A stretch of DNA of 64,000 bases from Anaerostipes sp. (GTDB lineage Bacteria; Bacillota; Clostridia; Lachnospirales; Lachnospiraceae), in contig JAQVEG010000002.1 in NCBI GenBank assembly GCA_028697725.1, positions 1 to 64,000 of the forward strand, read 5' to 3'. The notes below the pieces were generated by a model. The model was not told the DNA's origin and did no database searches. It was given only the letters and a program-made list of their open reading frames with translations. This document shows positions 7,683-15,541 of the stretch, piece by piece (the first letter of the stretch is position 1; each line of letters opens with the position of its first letter). The position numbers were made by a program, and so were the translations under genes.

Positions 7683-8322
7683 TCTCTTTTCTTTTAGAAA
7701 ATCTGTCCCGGAAGTTTTTTTTTTCCTTTGGCGGAAAATTCTTATCAAATTCTTCTACCTCTGCTTCATCCACAAAATATCCTGCTGGTGTTGTATAGAC
7801 GCCTGTAATTCCATCTAAATATCCCGGAATCAATTCTTTACATAAGAAGAATGATGCATCTTCCCCTTCCGGTACTCCATGGTAGCGAATTCCTTTTTCT
7901 GAGGCACACACAAATCCACTTTTCCCGTAAAAATCAATATTTCCTTCAAAGCACAACGCACCTGCACCCATTTCTTTTGCTTTTTGGAGAGAATAATCTA
8001 GGAGTGCTTTTCCATACCCCTGTCTCTTATATTCAGGCAAAATACCGATTGGTCCCATTGTCATAATGGGAATTTTTCTTTCATCATCTGCTGCAATATG
8101 TGTTCTGATAAAAATATTCTGTCCAATCAACTTTCCATCTTTTTCCATAACAAAATCAAGTTCAGGAACAAAGTCAGAATCTGTTCTCAAACAATGCAAT
8201 ACATAATGCTCCAGACATCCCGGCTTATATACATTCCAAAATGCTTCTCTTGTTAAATTCTCAACATCTGTATATTCCTCTGGTGTTTCTAGCCGTATTA
8301 TAAAATCTTTTCTATCACTCAT
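7669..8322 (-). CDS. GNAT family N-acetyltransferase
   Basis: A 217-aa acetyltransferase of the YhbS-like GNAT group. The acetyl-CoA loop is visible as RQGYGKALL (about 119-127), preceded by the strand GPIGILPEYK, and followed by FYGKSGF, the conserved motif B region. The charged, Lys-rich tail after residue 190 is probably not part of the fold. It is the last gene of a run on the minus strand, 23 bases behind a methyltransferase. The substrate (small amine, aminoglycoside or protein N-terminus) cannot be assigned. Its place in a TetR-headed block with efflux and redox genes suggests detoxification. Confidence 0.85.
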   Translation of the reverse strand: MSDRKDFIIRLETPEEYTDVENLTREAFWNVYKPGCLEHYVLHCLRTDSDFVPELDFVMEKDGKLIGQNIFIRTHIAADDERKIPIMTMGPIGILPEYKRQGYGKALLDYSLQKAKEMGAGALCFEGNIDFYGKSGFVCASEKGIRYHGVPEGEDASFFLCKELIPGYLDGITGVYTTPAGYFVDEAEVEEFDKNFPPKEKKNFRDRFSKRKERSSG

Positions 8323-8345
8323 TTTTCTTCTCCTTCATTTCTATT

Positions 8346-9149
8346 CTACGATTTTTTCTTATTCTTAAATATATCAAGTGCATGGCTTGTAACACCGACA
8401 AAATCACTGCGTTCACAGGTAACATAATGATATTTCAGAAAAAGTTCAAACATCTCCTCATCCATTCTATCTATCACCTCTCGCATCATAAGCGCTAAAC
8501 CATCTGTTGCAACATAATGTAAACGAGTCGTTGGAAATACTGACATTAATTCATCAACATCCTCTTTACGAACAAGTTCAAATAAGTCTTGTGGCTTCGA
8601 TTTCGCAGCAAATGTTTCTGAATCAAGAAGTCCCATTTGAATATATTTCATAACATTGATGTTATTACGCCTAAAGCCTTCATCAAGAAGACAGCCATCA
8701 GATATGACATATGCAGCAAATATAATACCACCCAGCTTCGTCACACGAATTGCTTCTCGAATAGCCTGACGTTTCTCATCAATGGTATATAAATGATACA
8801 ACGGACCTAACACCAAAGTAATATCATACTGATTATCCGGAAATGCCGACAAATCTAAAGCATTTCCCTGATGAACTGTTATTCTTTCATTTTCCTGTGT
8901 ATTCTTCCTGAATACCTCTATGTTATGTTCTACCAATTCTACTGCATCCACAATATATCCTTGTCTTGCCAGTGCATGAGAATATCGGCCAGTTCCTGCC
9001 CCAACTTCAAGCACACGTTCGCCTGACTTTAGATACTGCTGTATATATCGCATTGTGGTAAAAAATTCCACCATGCCATGCTTTGGTTCCAGTCGATTAT
9101 CTTCATCATAATTATTATAAAACTCTATAAGATGTTGACTTGTTTTCAT
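8346..9149 (-). CDS. Class I SAM-dependent methyltransferase
   Basis: A 267-aa soluble methyltransferase. Motif I (VLEVGAGTGRYSHALA, about 45-60), the acidic strand-2 residue in DAVEL, and the post-motif region YDITLVLGPLYHL are all present, so it should bind SAM. The C-terminal part, with many charged helices, would set specificity but matches nothing I know. It has a start ATG at 9149 and lies 35 bases behind a small membrane protein gene and 23 before the acetyltransferase. Small-molecule methylation is likely. Confidence 0.8.
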   Translation of the reverse strand: MKTSQHLIEFYNNYDEDNRLEPKHGMVEFFTTMRYIQQYLKSGERVLEVGAGTGRYSHALARQGYIVDAVELVEHNIEVFRKNTQENERITVHQGNALDLSAFPDNQYDITLVLGPLYHLYTIDEKRQAIREAIRVTKLGGIIFAAYVISDGCLLDEGFRRNNINVMKYIQMGLLDSETFAAKSKPQDLFELVRKEDVDELMSVFPTTRLHYVATDGLALMMREVIDRMDEEMFELFLKYHYVTCERSDFVGVTSHALDIFKNKKKS

Positions 9150-9184
9150 TTTACCAATCTCCCTTACACATTTTTCATCTATTT

Positions 9185-9601
9185 TCAGAACAGCAATAAA
9201 ATTCTTGCTATTTCTACTGCTGCAATTTTAAGTAACGCGCCACCAGACATGACAAAGAAAAGAACTTCTCTTGCACTCTGTTTATGGCAAAAAACAGATG
9301 CTAACCCAGCTATGATAATGATAGCAGCTCCTACGCACCCTACCATATTAGGAACACTGATAAGTTCAAATATTCCAGGTTCACAACTCTTATCTATGGA
9401 ATATTGAATCGTCCTATCCAAGCCATCACGTGCCGCTGCAAAACAACAGATCAGAAGACCATACACTGATAAAAACAAGGTTCTTCTACCCCATAATTCA
9501 ATACTGTCTCTATGCATAAATGAATATAACGTAAAACCTACAAATCCAATCAGCATTGCTGTTGTTGCTACCTGTACCCAATTTTCAAAATAAAGTTTCA
9601 T
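9185..9601 (-). CDS. Small multi-span membrane protein, unknown
   Basis: A 138-aa hydrophobic protein with about four predicted membrane segments (roughly 7-27, 40-58, 83-104 and 112-136). I chose ATG 9601 because AAAGGAG precedes it; the longer frame would add 17 unlikely residues. No catalytic motif is visible and I do not recognise the family. It sits 28 bases after the flavodoxin-like gene and 35 before the methyltransferase and is presumably cotranscribed with both. A membrane partner of the flavodoxin-like protein is one possibility, inferred only from position. Confidence 0.65.
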   Translation of the reverse strand: MKLYFENWVQVATTAMLIGFVGFTLYSFMHRDSIELWGRRTLFLSVYGLLICCFAAARDGLDRTIQYSIDKSCEPGIFELISVPNMVGCVGAAIIIIAGLASVFCHKQSAREVLFFVMSGGALLKIAAVEIARILLLF

Positions 9602-9629
9602 CTTTTTCTCCTTTGCTTTCTGATTGTTA

Positions 9630-10145
9630 TTATGCAGTGACTTTATTTTCATACCAGTTAATCATATCTGATAAATTTTCCAGACATACATGATTACCAC
9701 CATGTTGCATCATTTCCAACATGACATCCTCATCTGGTGTTCTGTCTGCTTTTTTAGCCAATGCTTTTCCTGCAGTCTTAACCATAACCCCCATCATTAT
9801 TTTATACATTCCTGAGAGTTTACGAATATCAAATCCGCCTTGTAGAGTAAACACAGGAATCTGTTCTGGTATCTTCGTTTTATTTCTTACCTCTACAATC
9901 TGGGTTCCCGTCTGTCCCATACCAACAGCACCGACCGCACAAATCTTATAATGACTCTTGGCATTCTTATATCCTTTTATGTCACTTGCCATAATACATC
10001 CAAGATAAATAATCTCTGCGCCCTTCGTCAAACGCTTTTTTGCTTCCTCTAATGACAAGTATGGTAAGCCTGTTTTATCCGCTAAAATTTTTGCGTATTC
10101 TTTTGTAGTTCCTGTATTTGTTGTATATACGATTGCTCTAATCAT
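9630..10145 (-). CDS. Flavodoxin-like protein
   Basis: A 171-aa protein of the flavodoxin fold. The N-terminal YTTNTGTTKEYAKIL is the FMN phosphate loop after the first beta strand, and GAEIIYLGCIMAS and FTLQGGFD match later strands. Such proteins bind FMN and carry electrons, or act as HemG-like oxidases; the exact role is open. GGAGG stands before ATG 10145, so the 16-residue upstream extension is rejected. It follows a terminator at 10164-10213, so it may be transcribed by read-through or from a promoter I could not pinpoint. Confidence 0.75.
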   Translation of the reverse strand: MIRAIVYTTNTGTTKEYAKILADKTGLPYLSLEEAKKRLTKGAEIIYLGCIMASDIKGYKNAKSHYKICAVGAVGMGQTGTQIVEVRNKTKIPEQIPVFTLQGGFDIRKLSGMYKIMMGVMVKTAGKALAKKADRTPDEDVMLEMMQHGGNHVCLENLSDMINWYENKVTA

Positions 10146-10163
10146 TTTATCCTCCATTTCGTT

Positions 10164-10213
10164 AAAAAAAGACACAATACTTATGCAATTCATGCATATC
10201 AGTACTGCGTCTT
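10164..10213 (-). terminator. Terminator behind TetR-KTR gene pair
   Basis: On the minus strand a 13-bp stem with two G-U pairs (10201-10213 with 10171-10183), containing an inner TGCAT/ATGCA stem, is followed by seven T (10164-10170). It separates the KTR gene from the flavodoxin-like gene 19 bases further on. Confidence 0.65.
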
Positions 10214-10235
10214 AGCGTCTCACTGTCATATAAAA

Positions 10236-10421
10236 TTAATCTTTCTGCTCTATTATTTCTGTTTTAAACTCTCTGACATTTACAAGTGTTTCCTTTTTGC
10301 ATTTGGGACAAAACAGCAAAAAGTTATCCAATACCGTATCCTTCATTAATTTTAAACGAGTTTTGTTCTGACATATTGGGCAAAGCAGCCAACTCGTATT
10401 TTGAGTATTTTCCTCGCTCAT
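10236..10421 (-). CDS. Cysteine-rich KTR family protein
   Basis: A 61-aa zinc-ribbon-like protein with two CxxC knuckles (Cys14/Cys17 and Cys38/Cys41) and the KTR signature right after the first pair (residues 20-22). This matches the cysteine-rich KTR family, small proteins of unknown function frequent in Clostridia, often on conjugative elements and beside TetR genes. GGAGAGAGGG precedes the ATG. It lies 27 bases after the TetR gene and ends before a terminator, so the two form a short operon under the TetR promoter. Confidence 0.8.
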   Translation of the reverse strand: MSEENTQNTSWLLCPICQNKTRLKLMKDTVLDNFLLFCPKCKKETLVNVREFKTEIIEQKD

Positions 10422-10448
10422 TCAAACACCCTCTCTCCAATGTCACTC

Positions 10449-11057
10449 TTATCCTAGTTTTTTTGCAAACTGTTCAATATGCTCTTTCAATAACTGCAAC
10501 AACTCCTTTTCTTGTTTTGCATCGTCATACATGCTTATCAACAAAAAAATGGGACCGTAGAAATCCAGTGCTACCTGTTTGGGATTGTCCTCTTTTCCTT
10601 TTTCTTTCAGCATTTCGGCAAAAAGTTCCGTCATATACTGAATCGGTCCTGTTGCTAAATAGTTCTGATATAGCTGATTCATCTCTTCATTTCTGTACTG
10701 CTCAAGGGTCAGCATTTTCCTGAAGTTACAAGAAAAATCTTCCTCTGTCCAGTGTCTGAACTGTACCTCTGAAAAGATTTTAATCTTCTCTAATGGTGTC
10801 CTGTTATAGCTTTCTGCCATTTTCTGAAATGTTCCTTCCGGCATTTGATATTTTTCTGCTCTCTGCTGATCCATTTGATTCATTCTCTCTACAATGCTAT
10901 CAAAAATTTCCTGTTTGCTTTTGTAATGCTTATATAATGCAGGTTTAGTAATATCCAGTTTCTTGGCGATGTCATTCATGGATGTAGCCATATAACCATT
11001 CTGTGCAAATAAAATTAACGCCTCTTGTAAAATACGTTCTTTCGTATTTATTTCCAT
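10449..11057 (-). CDS. TetR/AcrR family transcriptional regulator
   Basis: A 202-aa repressor. Residues 5-50 hold a textbook TetR DNA-binding domain (TSMNDIAKKLDITKPALYKHYKSKQEIF). The remaining helical part is the ligand and dimer domain. AGGAGGG precedes the ATG. It heads a block with the KTR protein, and beyond a terminator the flavodoxin, membrane, methyltransferase and acetyltransferase genes. Two 20-base operator copies lie in and just after its own promoter, so strong autorepression is predicted. Confidence 0.9.
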   Translation of the reverse strand: MEINTKERILQEALILFAQNGYMATSMNDIAKKLDITKPALYKHYKSKQEIFDSIVERMNQMDQQRAEKYQMPEGTFQKMAESYNRTPLEKIKIFSEVQFRHWTEEDFSCNFRKMLTLEQYRNEEMNQLYQNYLATGPIQYMTELFAEMLKEKGKEDNPKQVALDFYGPIFLLISMYDDAKQEKELLQLLKEHIEQFAKKLG

Positions 11058-11078
11058 TCAATCCCTCCTTTTTAACGT

Positions 11079-11129
11079 AAGTTACCACTCGGTAACTTTA
11101 ATTATAGTGACCGAATGGTAACTTGTCAA
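11079..11129 (-). promoter_or_regulatory. Promoter with two TetR operators
   Basis: On the minus strand TTGACA (complement of 11124-11129) and TATAAT (complement of 11101-11106) are 17 bases apart. The spacer is filled by an imperfect palindrome (11105-11124, arms around GGTAACTT). A second, perfect copy (AAGTTACC-ACTC-GGTAACTT, 11079-11098) covers the start point. Their centres are 26 bases apart. Confidence 0.8.
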
Positions 11130-11175
11130 TACCTATTTTAAAATATAAGTTGCTGATTTATTTGTGGCATAAGTC

Positions 11176-11985
11176 TCAGCTCTTCTCAAACTCCCCCTTC
11201 TGAAACAGGATATTGTTCACTTTTTCGGTTATCCATATTTCGTCATCAATAATCTCTAATCCATAACCTTTTATCACCTGTTTATCAAATGTATTCAAAA
11301 TATCCTCGAATCCTAAAGCCGTCTGCTTCTTCCTTGGAAAACGAATTTTAGTTTCAAAACTATCTGCGAATCTAAAACCTGTTGTTTTTCCTATTCCCTT
11401 CCATTCTTCTTTTGTGTAAAATTTAATGTGTCCATCTTTTTTCATTTGCATATATGCATCTACAAATCCTTCCGTATCGTCAGCATTCGGAGTTGGATCA
11501 GCCAAGAAAAACATTCCATTTGGCTTCAATACTCTGTTGATTTCCTCAAATGTATTTATAATAGCTGGAAAATGATGTAGAGCGTATCGTGTAATAACCA
11601 TATCAAATGCTTCATCTGCAAACGGAAATATCAGCCCATTATAACTCATAAATTGAATATTCTTCAGGCCTTCAGTAACAGCCCTCTCTCGATTCTTGTC
11701 CATCGCCTGCTGGACAATATCTAAACCAATTATTTCTGTTTTTGGATATCGTTTGGCGATGGGAAATGCCAGATAACCTGTCCCTGTTCCTAAATCAAGA
11801 ATTTTCAGTCCATCTCTTATTTTCAGACTGTGCAGTATTTGTTCAAGATGTGCTTCATCCTGTGTCTGTCTATTATAAAAGGTTCCGATTTCAAAACTTT
11901 CCTCAAAACCCTTTTTCGTATTCTCAATACTCTTGCCAATTTCGTATATTGTTGGTATTTCTTTTGCCTTAATATAATCATTCAT
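11176..11985 (-). CDS. Class I SAM-dependent methyltransferase
   Basis: A 269-aa methyltransferase of the UbiE/ArsM-like type. Motif I is KILDLGTGTGYLAFPIA (about 59-75), motif II carries the acidic GLDIV (93-97), and the later FDMVITRYALHHF matches the post-II region. The substrate is not evident. AGGAGGTG precedes the ATG. It stands alone between the TetR promoter downstream and the MFS gene upstream, with a strong palindrome in its own leader, so it is separately regulated. Confidence 0.8.
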   Translation of the reverse strand: MNDYIKAKEIPTIYEIGKSIENTKKGFEESFEIGTFYNRQTQDEAHLEQILHSLKIRDGLKILDLGTGTGYLAFPIAKRYPKTEIIGLDIVQQAMDKNRERAVTEGLKNIQFMSYNGLIFPFADEAFDMVITRYALHHFPAIINTFEEINRVLKPNGMFFLADPTPNADDTEGFVDAYMQMKKDGHIKFYTKEEWKGIGKTTGFRFADSFETKIRFPRKKQTALGFEDILNTFDKQVIKGYGLEIIDDEIWITEKVNNILFQKGEFEKS

Positions 11986-12011
11986 AAATATATCACCTCC
12001 TAGTTTTTACT

Positions 12012-12043
12012 ATATATCAATTTGATATATCTACTTGATATAT
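12012..12043 (-). promoter_or_regulatory. Operator palindrome before methyltransferase gene
   Basis: ATATATCAATTTGATATAT (12012-12030) is a perfect 19-base palindrome. A third copy of the half site TTGATATAT follows at 12035-12043 with one mismatch at its end. All lie in the 90-base gap before the methyltransferase gene. A possible promoter is TTAACA-16-TAATAT on the minus strand. The binding protein is unknown. Confidence 0.55.
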
Positions 12044-12075
12044 TATCACTATTTTTATTCTTGTTAATCGTTATT

Positions 12076-13296
12076 TTATATTTCTTTTACTAGTTTCATT
12101 TTCTCCTTTGTCACCACACCTAGCACAATCAATGCAATCCCCGAAAAAACCATAATATATCTCATAGAAACAATATCCGAAAGCGGCCCAAACACTACCA
12201 TTCCAATGGGCAAAAAGGCACTGTAGATTGCTCCAAAAAATCCAAAAATTCGCCCCTGCATCTCTGGCTTTGTCTTTTCCTGTAGCATTGTCGTTGTTGA
12301 AGTTTGTACCATTGTCAAAGCAATTCCATAGATGAACATCAATATCAGATATAGAATAAAACTCTCAGCCACACCCATGCCCATAGCAAGCACACCGAAT
12401 AAAAGCATTCCTACAACCAATGTCTTTAAGCGGCTTTTAAATCCACCCCAAGTTCCCATTAATATGCCACCTGCTGTCATCCCCGCAAATCCTACAAGTT
12501 CTACAGTGGTAAGGTAGGCATAACTGTCCCCATAGGTTCTGCTGACATATAACGCTGCAAGAAACCCTGCTGGAACACATAAGAAGATAAAAAATCCATT
12601 TAGAATCAACAGATTTTTTAGATAGGAAACGGAATTGGCATATTGAATCCCCATTCGCATCTCGCCAAATAATGAATTCTTCTCTTTCTTGGTAGTGCTG
12701 TCCTTCTTTGGCAACGTAACAAGACCGAATAAACTGATTCCTATGATTGCAGTCACAATATCAATCATCAGAGTAATCCGCAAGGTGTAAAATGTAAGTA
12801 CAAGTCCCGCTGCCGCTGGTGCTGCAAATTGAACTACAGACTGGATAGTTGCGTTAATTCCATTTACACGCATATATTGTTGCTCCGGCACTAATTCTGG
12901 AATCATCGCAGATACCGCTGGAGTCTGTATCCCTGTACCTACAGATCGTAAGGTGGATGCCAATAACAGCAACGATAAAAGAAGTGTATCCTTATATGTA
13001 GATCCATGAACATAAGGAAGTAACATCACCAGTACAAAAGTAGTAAATGCAATCGACGCATCCGCCGCAATAATCATACATTTTTTCGAATGCCTGTCTG
13101 CCCACACTCCTGCAAAAAATGAAATCAAAAATTGTGGTAAATATGCACATACTGTCAGCATGGATACCCAGAATCCCGATGAGGTCTCTTTGGTAACATA
13201 CCAGACGATTGCAAACTGAACAAGGGAAGAGCCAAACAGAGATACTGCCTGGCTCGAAAGGAATAATGTTACCTGCTTTTTCCAATTGTTATTCAC
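12076..13296 (-). CDS. MFS transporter, Mef-like drug efflux
   Basis: A 406-aa, 12-span major-facilitator protein. Its length and the loop WADRHSKKCMIIAADA between helices 2 and 3 match the family that includes macrolide exporters of the Mef type; identity to a known resistance gene cannot be claimed. The start is GTG 13296, with GGAGGTG formed by the last codons of the AraC gene, one base after that gene's stop, so translation is coupled. Proton-driven export of a drug-like compound is the likely job. The compound is probably sensed by the upstream regulator. Confidence 0.8.
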   Translation of the reverse strand: MNNNWKKQVTLFLSSQAVSLFGSSLVQFAIVWYVTKETSSGFWVSMLTVCAYLPQFLISFFAGVWADRHSKKCMIIAADASIAFTTFVLVMLLPYVHGSTYKDTLLLSLLLLASTLRSVGTGIQTPAVSAMIPELVPEQQYMRVNGINATIQSVVQFAAPAAAGLVLTFYTLRITLMIDIVTAIIGISLFGLVTLPKKDSTTKKEKNSLFGEMRMGIQYANSVSYLKNLLILNGFFIFLCVPAGFLAALYVSRTYGDSYAYLTTVELVGFAGMTAGGILMGTWGGFKSRLKTLVVGMLLFGVLAMGMGVAESFILYLILMFIYGIALTMVQTSTTTMLQEKTKPEMQGRIFGFFGAIYSAFLPIGMVVFGPLSDIVSMRYIMVFSGIALIVLGVVTKEKMKLVKEI

Positions 13297-13297
13297 A

Positions 13298-14179
13298 CTA
13301 CACCTCCACTGTAACTACCGGAAGGAGTTCAATATAACCTCTTTCGCCCCTTGGTTCCAACTGAATCCTTGGATTGTCCATATCCCATGCATATCCAAGC
13401 AGTTTTGGATCATATTTCTTCTCGGCTTTCCAGATTTCCTCAATGGCTTCTTCATAATCTTCTTCCGCAAATGGTTCTCCTTGAAACATTAGGTATCTGC
13501 CTGCTGGAAGTTTTATCACGTCAAATCCATCTGGAATCTCTCCATCATAGGTAAGTTCTACTTCCACCCCCTGCACATACTCTGAAGTATTTGGTCTCAC
13601 ATATTTCTTAGGCAGCCACATACAGACTGGCTCTCCACTAAGGGATTTCATACTCATCAGCAGCCCCCAGACATCACAACCTACCTCTTCACAATACTCA
13701 AAATAATGTTTTGCTTTTAGACTTCTTTTCACTAACACCTTTCTAGCTGGTTTATCAATGACCTGAATAAATACATTTTTTGTTTCGCTCATACAATGCT
13801 CCTTTCTTTTCTTCGTAGGAAGAATCCCATAAGGCGTAAAGAGATAAAGAGCAGTTGAGGATTTTGCATATTCTCTTGGATTACAGCCAAACTCTCGCCG
13901 AAATGCACGTTGATAGCCATCCACACTGTTGAATCCCACTTCAAATGCGACATCAATAATCTTAATCTCTTCATCCCGAAGCTTTAATGCGGACTTTGAC
14001 AATCGTAATTTCCGGATATACTCTGCTGGCGTGATATTCAGCCAATGTGAAAATAAGCGATTGGCATACCATGATGAGTAACCAGAAGCTCTGGCAAGAT
14101 CTGCCGCTGTAATATTTTCATACAGATGCTCCTCAATATAATTCTGCATATTTCTGACTGCTTTTATTTGCTCTTCCAT
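13298..14179 (-). CDS. AraC-type regulator with GyrI-like effector domain
   Basis: A 293-aa one-component regulator. Residues 5-107 are an N-terminal AraC double helix-turn-helix (YENITAADLARASGYSSWYA; DVAFEVGFNSVDGYQRAF), and about 130-293 form a GyrI-like/BmrR-type small-molecule binding domain. This order (DNA-binding first) is that of the Rob/BmrR-like multidrug sensors. AGGAGG precedes the ATG. It is translated with the MFS pump directly behind it, so it likely activates that pump when it binds a substrate. Confidence 0.85.
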   Translation of the reverse strand: MEEQIKAVRNMQNYIEEHLYENITAADLARASGYSSWYANRLFSHWLNITPAEYIRKLRLSKSALKLRDEEIKIIDVAFEVGFNSVDGYQRAFRREFGCNPREYAKSSTALYLFTPYGILPTKKRKEHCMSETKNVFIQVIDKPARKVLVKRSLKAKHYFEYCEEVGCDVWGLLMSMKSLSGEPVCMWLPKKYVRPNTSEYVQGVEVELTYDGEIPDGFDVIKLPAGRYLMFQGEPFAEEDYEEAIEEIWKAEKKYDPKLLGYAWDMDNPRIQLEPRGERGYIELLPVVTVEV

Positions 14180-14299
14180 CTCTTTTCGCCTCCTCGTTTT
14201 GTTTTACAAGTATCAGTATAGAGCGATTTATTATTTTATTCTCGACTATTTGTGCGATGTTTTATTCATTAATAAATCAATTGTTGCTATATTTTCTTC

Positions 14300-14337
14300 C
14301 TTGACAAATACTATGATTTATAGTGTTTCATGTCAAG
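14300..14337 (-). promoter_or_regulatory. Promoter with nested palindrome, AraC-MFS operon
   Basis: On the minus strand TTGACA (complement of 14331-14336) and TAGTAT (complement of 14308-14313) are 17 bases apart, giving a leader of about 125 bases. The same stretch is a nested inverted repeat: CTTGACA...TGTCAAG outside and ACTAT...ATAGT inside. The rest of the 14180-14437 gap shows nothing definite. Confidence 0.5.
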
Positions 14338-14437
14338 TGAAAGGAGATAGTACAAAATATTAACTTGGACCGACACGATTCTATGCGAAACTTCACATCA
14401 TCATCAATTTGAATCTCACATATTTCCTCAAAAATAT

Positions 14438-14881
14438 CTAAGAAATCTTTTCTTTTTCACCTTCTCCATTTAAGATTTCCTCCCTTACAAGTTTTTTCGC
14501 TGTATCCCATAATGCAAGCTGTGACAATAGTGATTTATCAATTTCTTCCATTATATTGGAAGAAGCTGTGATATATCCAATATGTTCCATAATTGCACTC
14601 TTAGGTACCGTCTGCATATCTTCTGGCATACAATCTGATATTTTTTTCAAATGATGTCCGTTCACATCTAATGGCTTAATCTTAACATGTACCTTGATAT
14701 CCTTTAATTTAGAACTGAGAGGGCATACGGTAACCTGTGGTGCTCTATTGTGATTACTTGCATTACAAGATACCACAACAGCAGGTCTTATAAATCCTTG
14801 CACACCGTTAGGTTTAAGTCCAAAATTCACATATACCACCTGACCTCTTTTGTATTTTGCATAATAGTTCTTTTTCTTCAT
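14438..14881 (-). CDS. PemK/MazF family toxin-like protein
   Basis: A 147-aa protein of the PemK/MazF endoribonuclease family. The N-terminal YKRGQVVYVNFG, then FIRPAVVVSCN and TVCPLSSK, are the usual strand motifs of the SH3-like barrel that cuts mRNA. It is longer than the typical 110-120 aa because of an extended C-terminal helix. No MazE-like antitoxin ORF exists on either side: the upstream 170 bases carry only an operator-like repeat, and then an XRE regulator. It may be a solitary toxin controlled at transcription, or the XRE protein may act as its partner. Confidence 0.8.
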   Translation of the reverse strand: MKKKNYYAKYKRGQVVYVNFGLKPNGVQGFIRPAVVVSCNASNHNRAPQVTVCPLSSKLKDIKVHVKIKPLDVNGHHLKKISDCMPEDMQTVPKSAIMEHIGYITASSNIMEEIDKSLLSQLALWDTAKKLVREEILNGEGEKEKIS

Positions 14882-15001
14882 AACTAAACTTTCTCCCTAT
14901 CCTTTAACATGCTTGTCTCTTTTGCTTCTGCACATCCACTCTCGTGTTTTAGGTCTTACTGACCATGTATAAATTGTACTTGCTTTAAGGCGATAAATTA
15001 A

Positions 15002-15048
15002 CCGAACGTTATTCGGCATTCATAAGAAAAAAACCGAATGGTATTCGG
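15002..15048. promoter_or_regulatory. Two CCGAA-N5-TTCGG palindromes
   Basis: CCGAACGTTATTCGG (15002-15016) and CCGAATGGTATTCGG (15034-15048) are two copies of one palindromic element, 32 bases (about three helix turns) apart, between the XRE gene and the MazF gene. The copy nearest the XRE stop is followed on the minus strand by seven T and could also terminate. The pairing and spacing favour an operator. Confidence 0.6.
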
Positions 15049-15050
15049 AA

Positions 15051-15404
15051 TTAGGTGGCTGGCCGTTGTAATATTATTTGAATCATGCTATGTATTCTCT
15101 CTAAATCAAATTCACTACAAGATTGCAAAAGGTTATTTACCAACTCTATTTTATTGCTTTTAGATAATATCAATTTTCTCTCAATTCCAAAGTAAAGATA
15201 ATCAGCAGAGATATTGAATATTTGGCAAATCGAAAATATATGTTCCGGCATACACATTGTCTTACCTGTTTCAATATTAGAGACACTCTCTCCAGTTAAT
15301 AATAATCTTTCAGCCAGTTTTTCTTGTGTCATACCATTCTCTTTGCGTATTTTTCTAAGTCGTTTTCCAAATTCAATCGAATCATAGAAACACTTTTTTG
15401 CCAT
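15051..15404 (-). CDS. XRE family transcriptional regulator
   Basis: A 117-aa regulator with a Cro/CI helix-turn-helix at about 14-68 (NGMTQEKLAERLLLTGESVSNIETG) and a short helical tail. I chose ATG 15404, behind AAAGGAGG, over the upstream frame that runs through a hairpin. It sits between a 12-bp hairpin with T-runs (upstream) and the paired CCGAA palindromes (downstream, in front of the MazF gene). It may control itself through the first and the toxin through the second. Spacing alone does not prove it is an antitoxin. Confidence 0.85.
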   Translation of the reverse strand: MAKKCFYDSIEFGKRLRKIRKENGMTQEKLAERLLLTGESVSNIETGKTMCMPEHIFSICQIFNISADYLYFGIERKLILSKSNKIELVNNLLQSCSEFDLERIHSMIQIILQRPAT

Positions 15405-15424
15405 CTCTGCTAATCCTCCTTTCT

Positions 15425-15472
15425 CAAAAAATAAAAAACGCCTATAGAACATTTCATAATGTTCTATAGACG
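15425..15472 (-). terminator. Hairpin plus T-run before XRE gene
   Basis: CTATAGAACATT (15442-15453) and AATGTTCTATAG (15458-15469) form a 12-bp stem with a 4-base loop. On the minus strand six T, one A and six T follow. It looks like the terminator of the HsdS-HsdM-small protein operon. Because it ends only 20 bases before the XRE start, it could instead be an attenuator or the operator of the XRE protein. Confidence 0.7.
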
Positions 15473-15541
15473 AATTTCTCCTGCGGAAATCTCATCCTAC
15501 TGTAGCATACTGGTTTCTCGTACTTGGGCCCCTAGTTTTTC

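Noticed and set aside
7514..7798. 94-codon plus-strand frame with a plausible Lys/Glu-rich start
   Set aside because: Its second half is antisense to the acetyltransferase gene; at most the first 45 codons are a remnant, so it is listed only as intergenic sequence.
12076..13296. Calling the MFS gene mef(A) or another named resistance gene
   Set aside because: Only family-level resemblance in length and loop motif; many efflux proteins share it.
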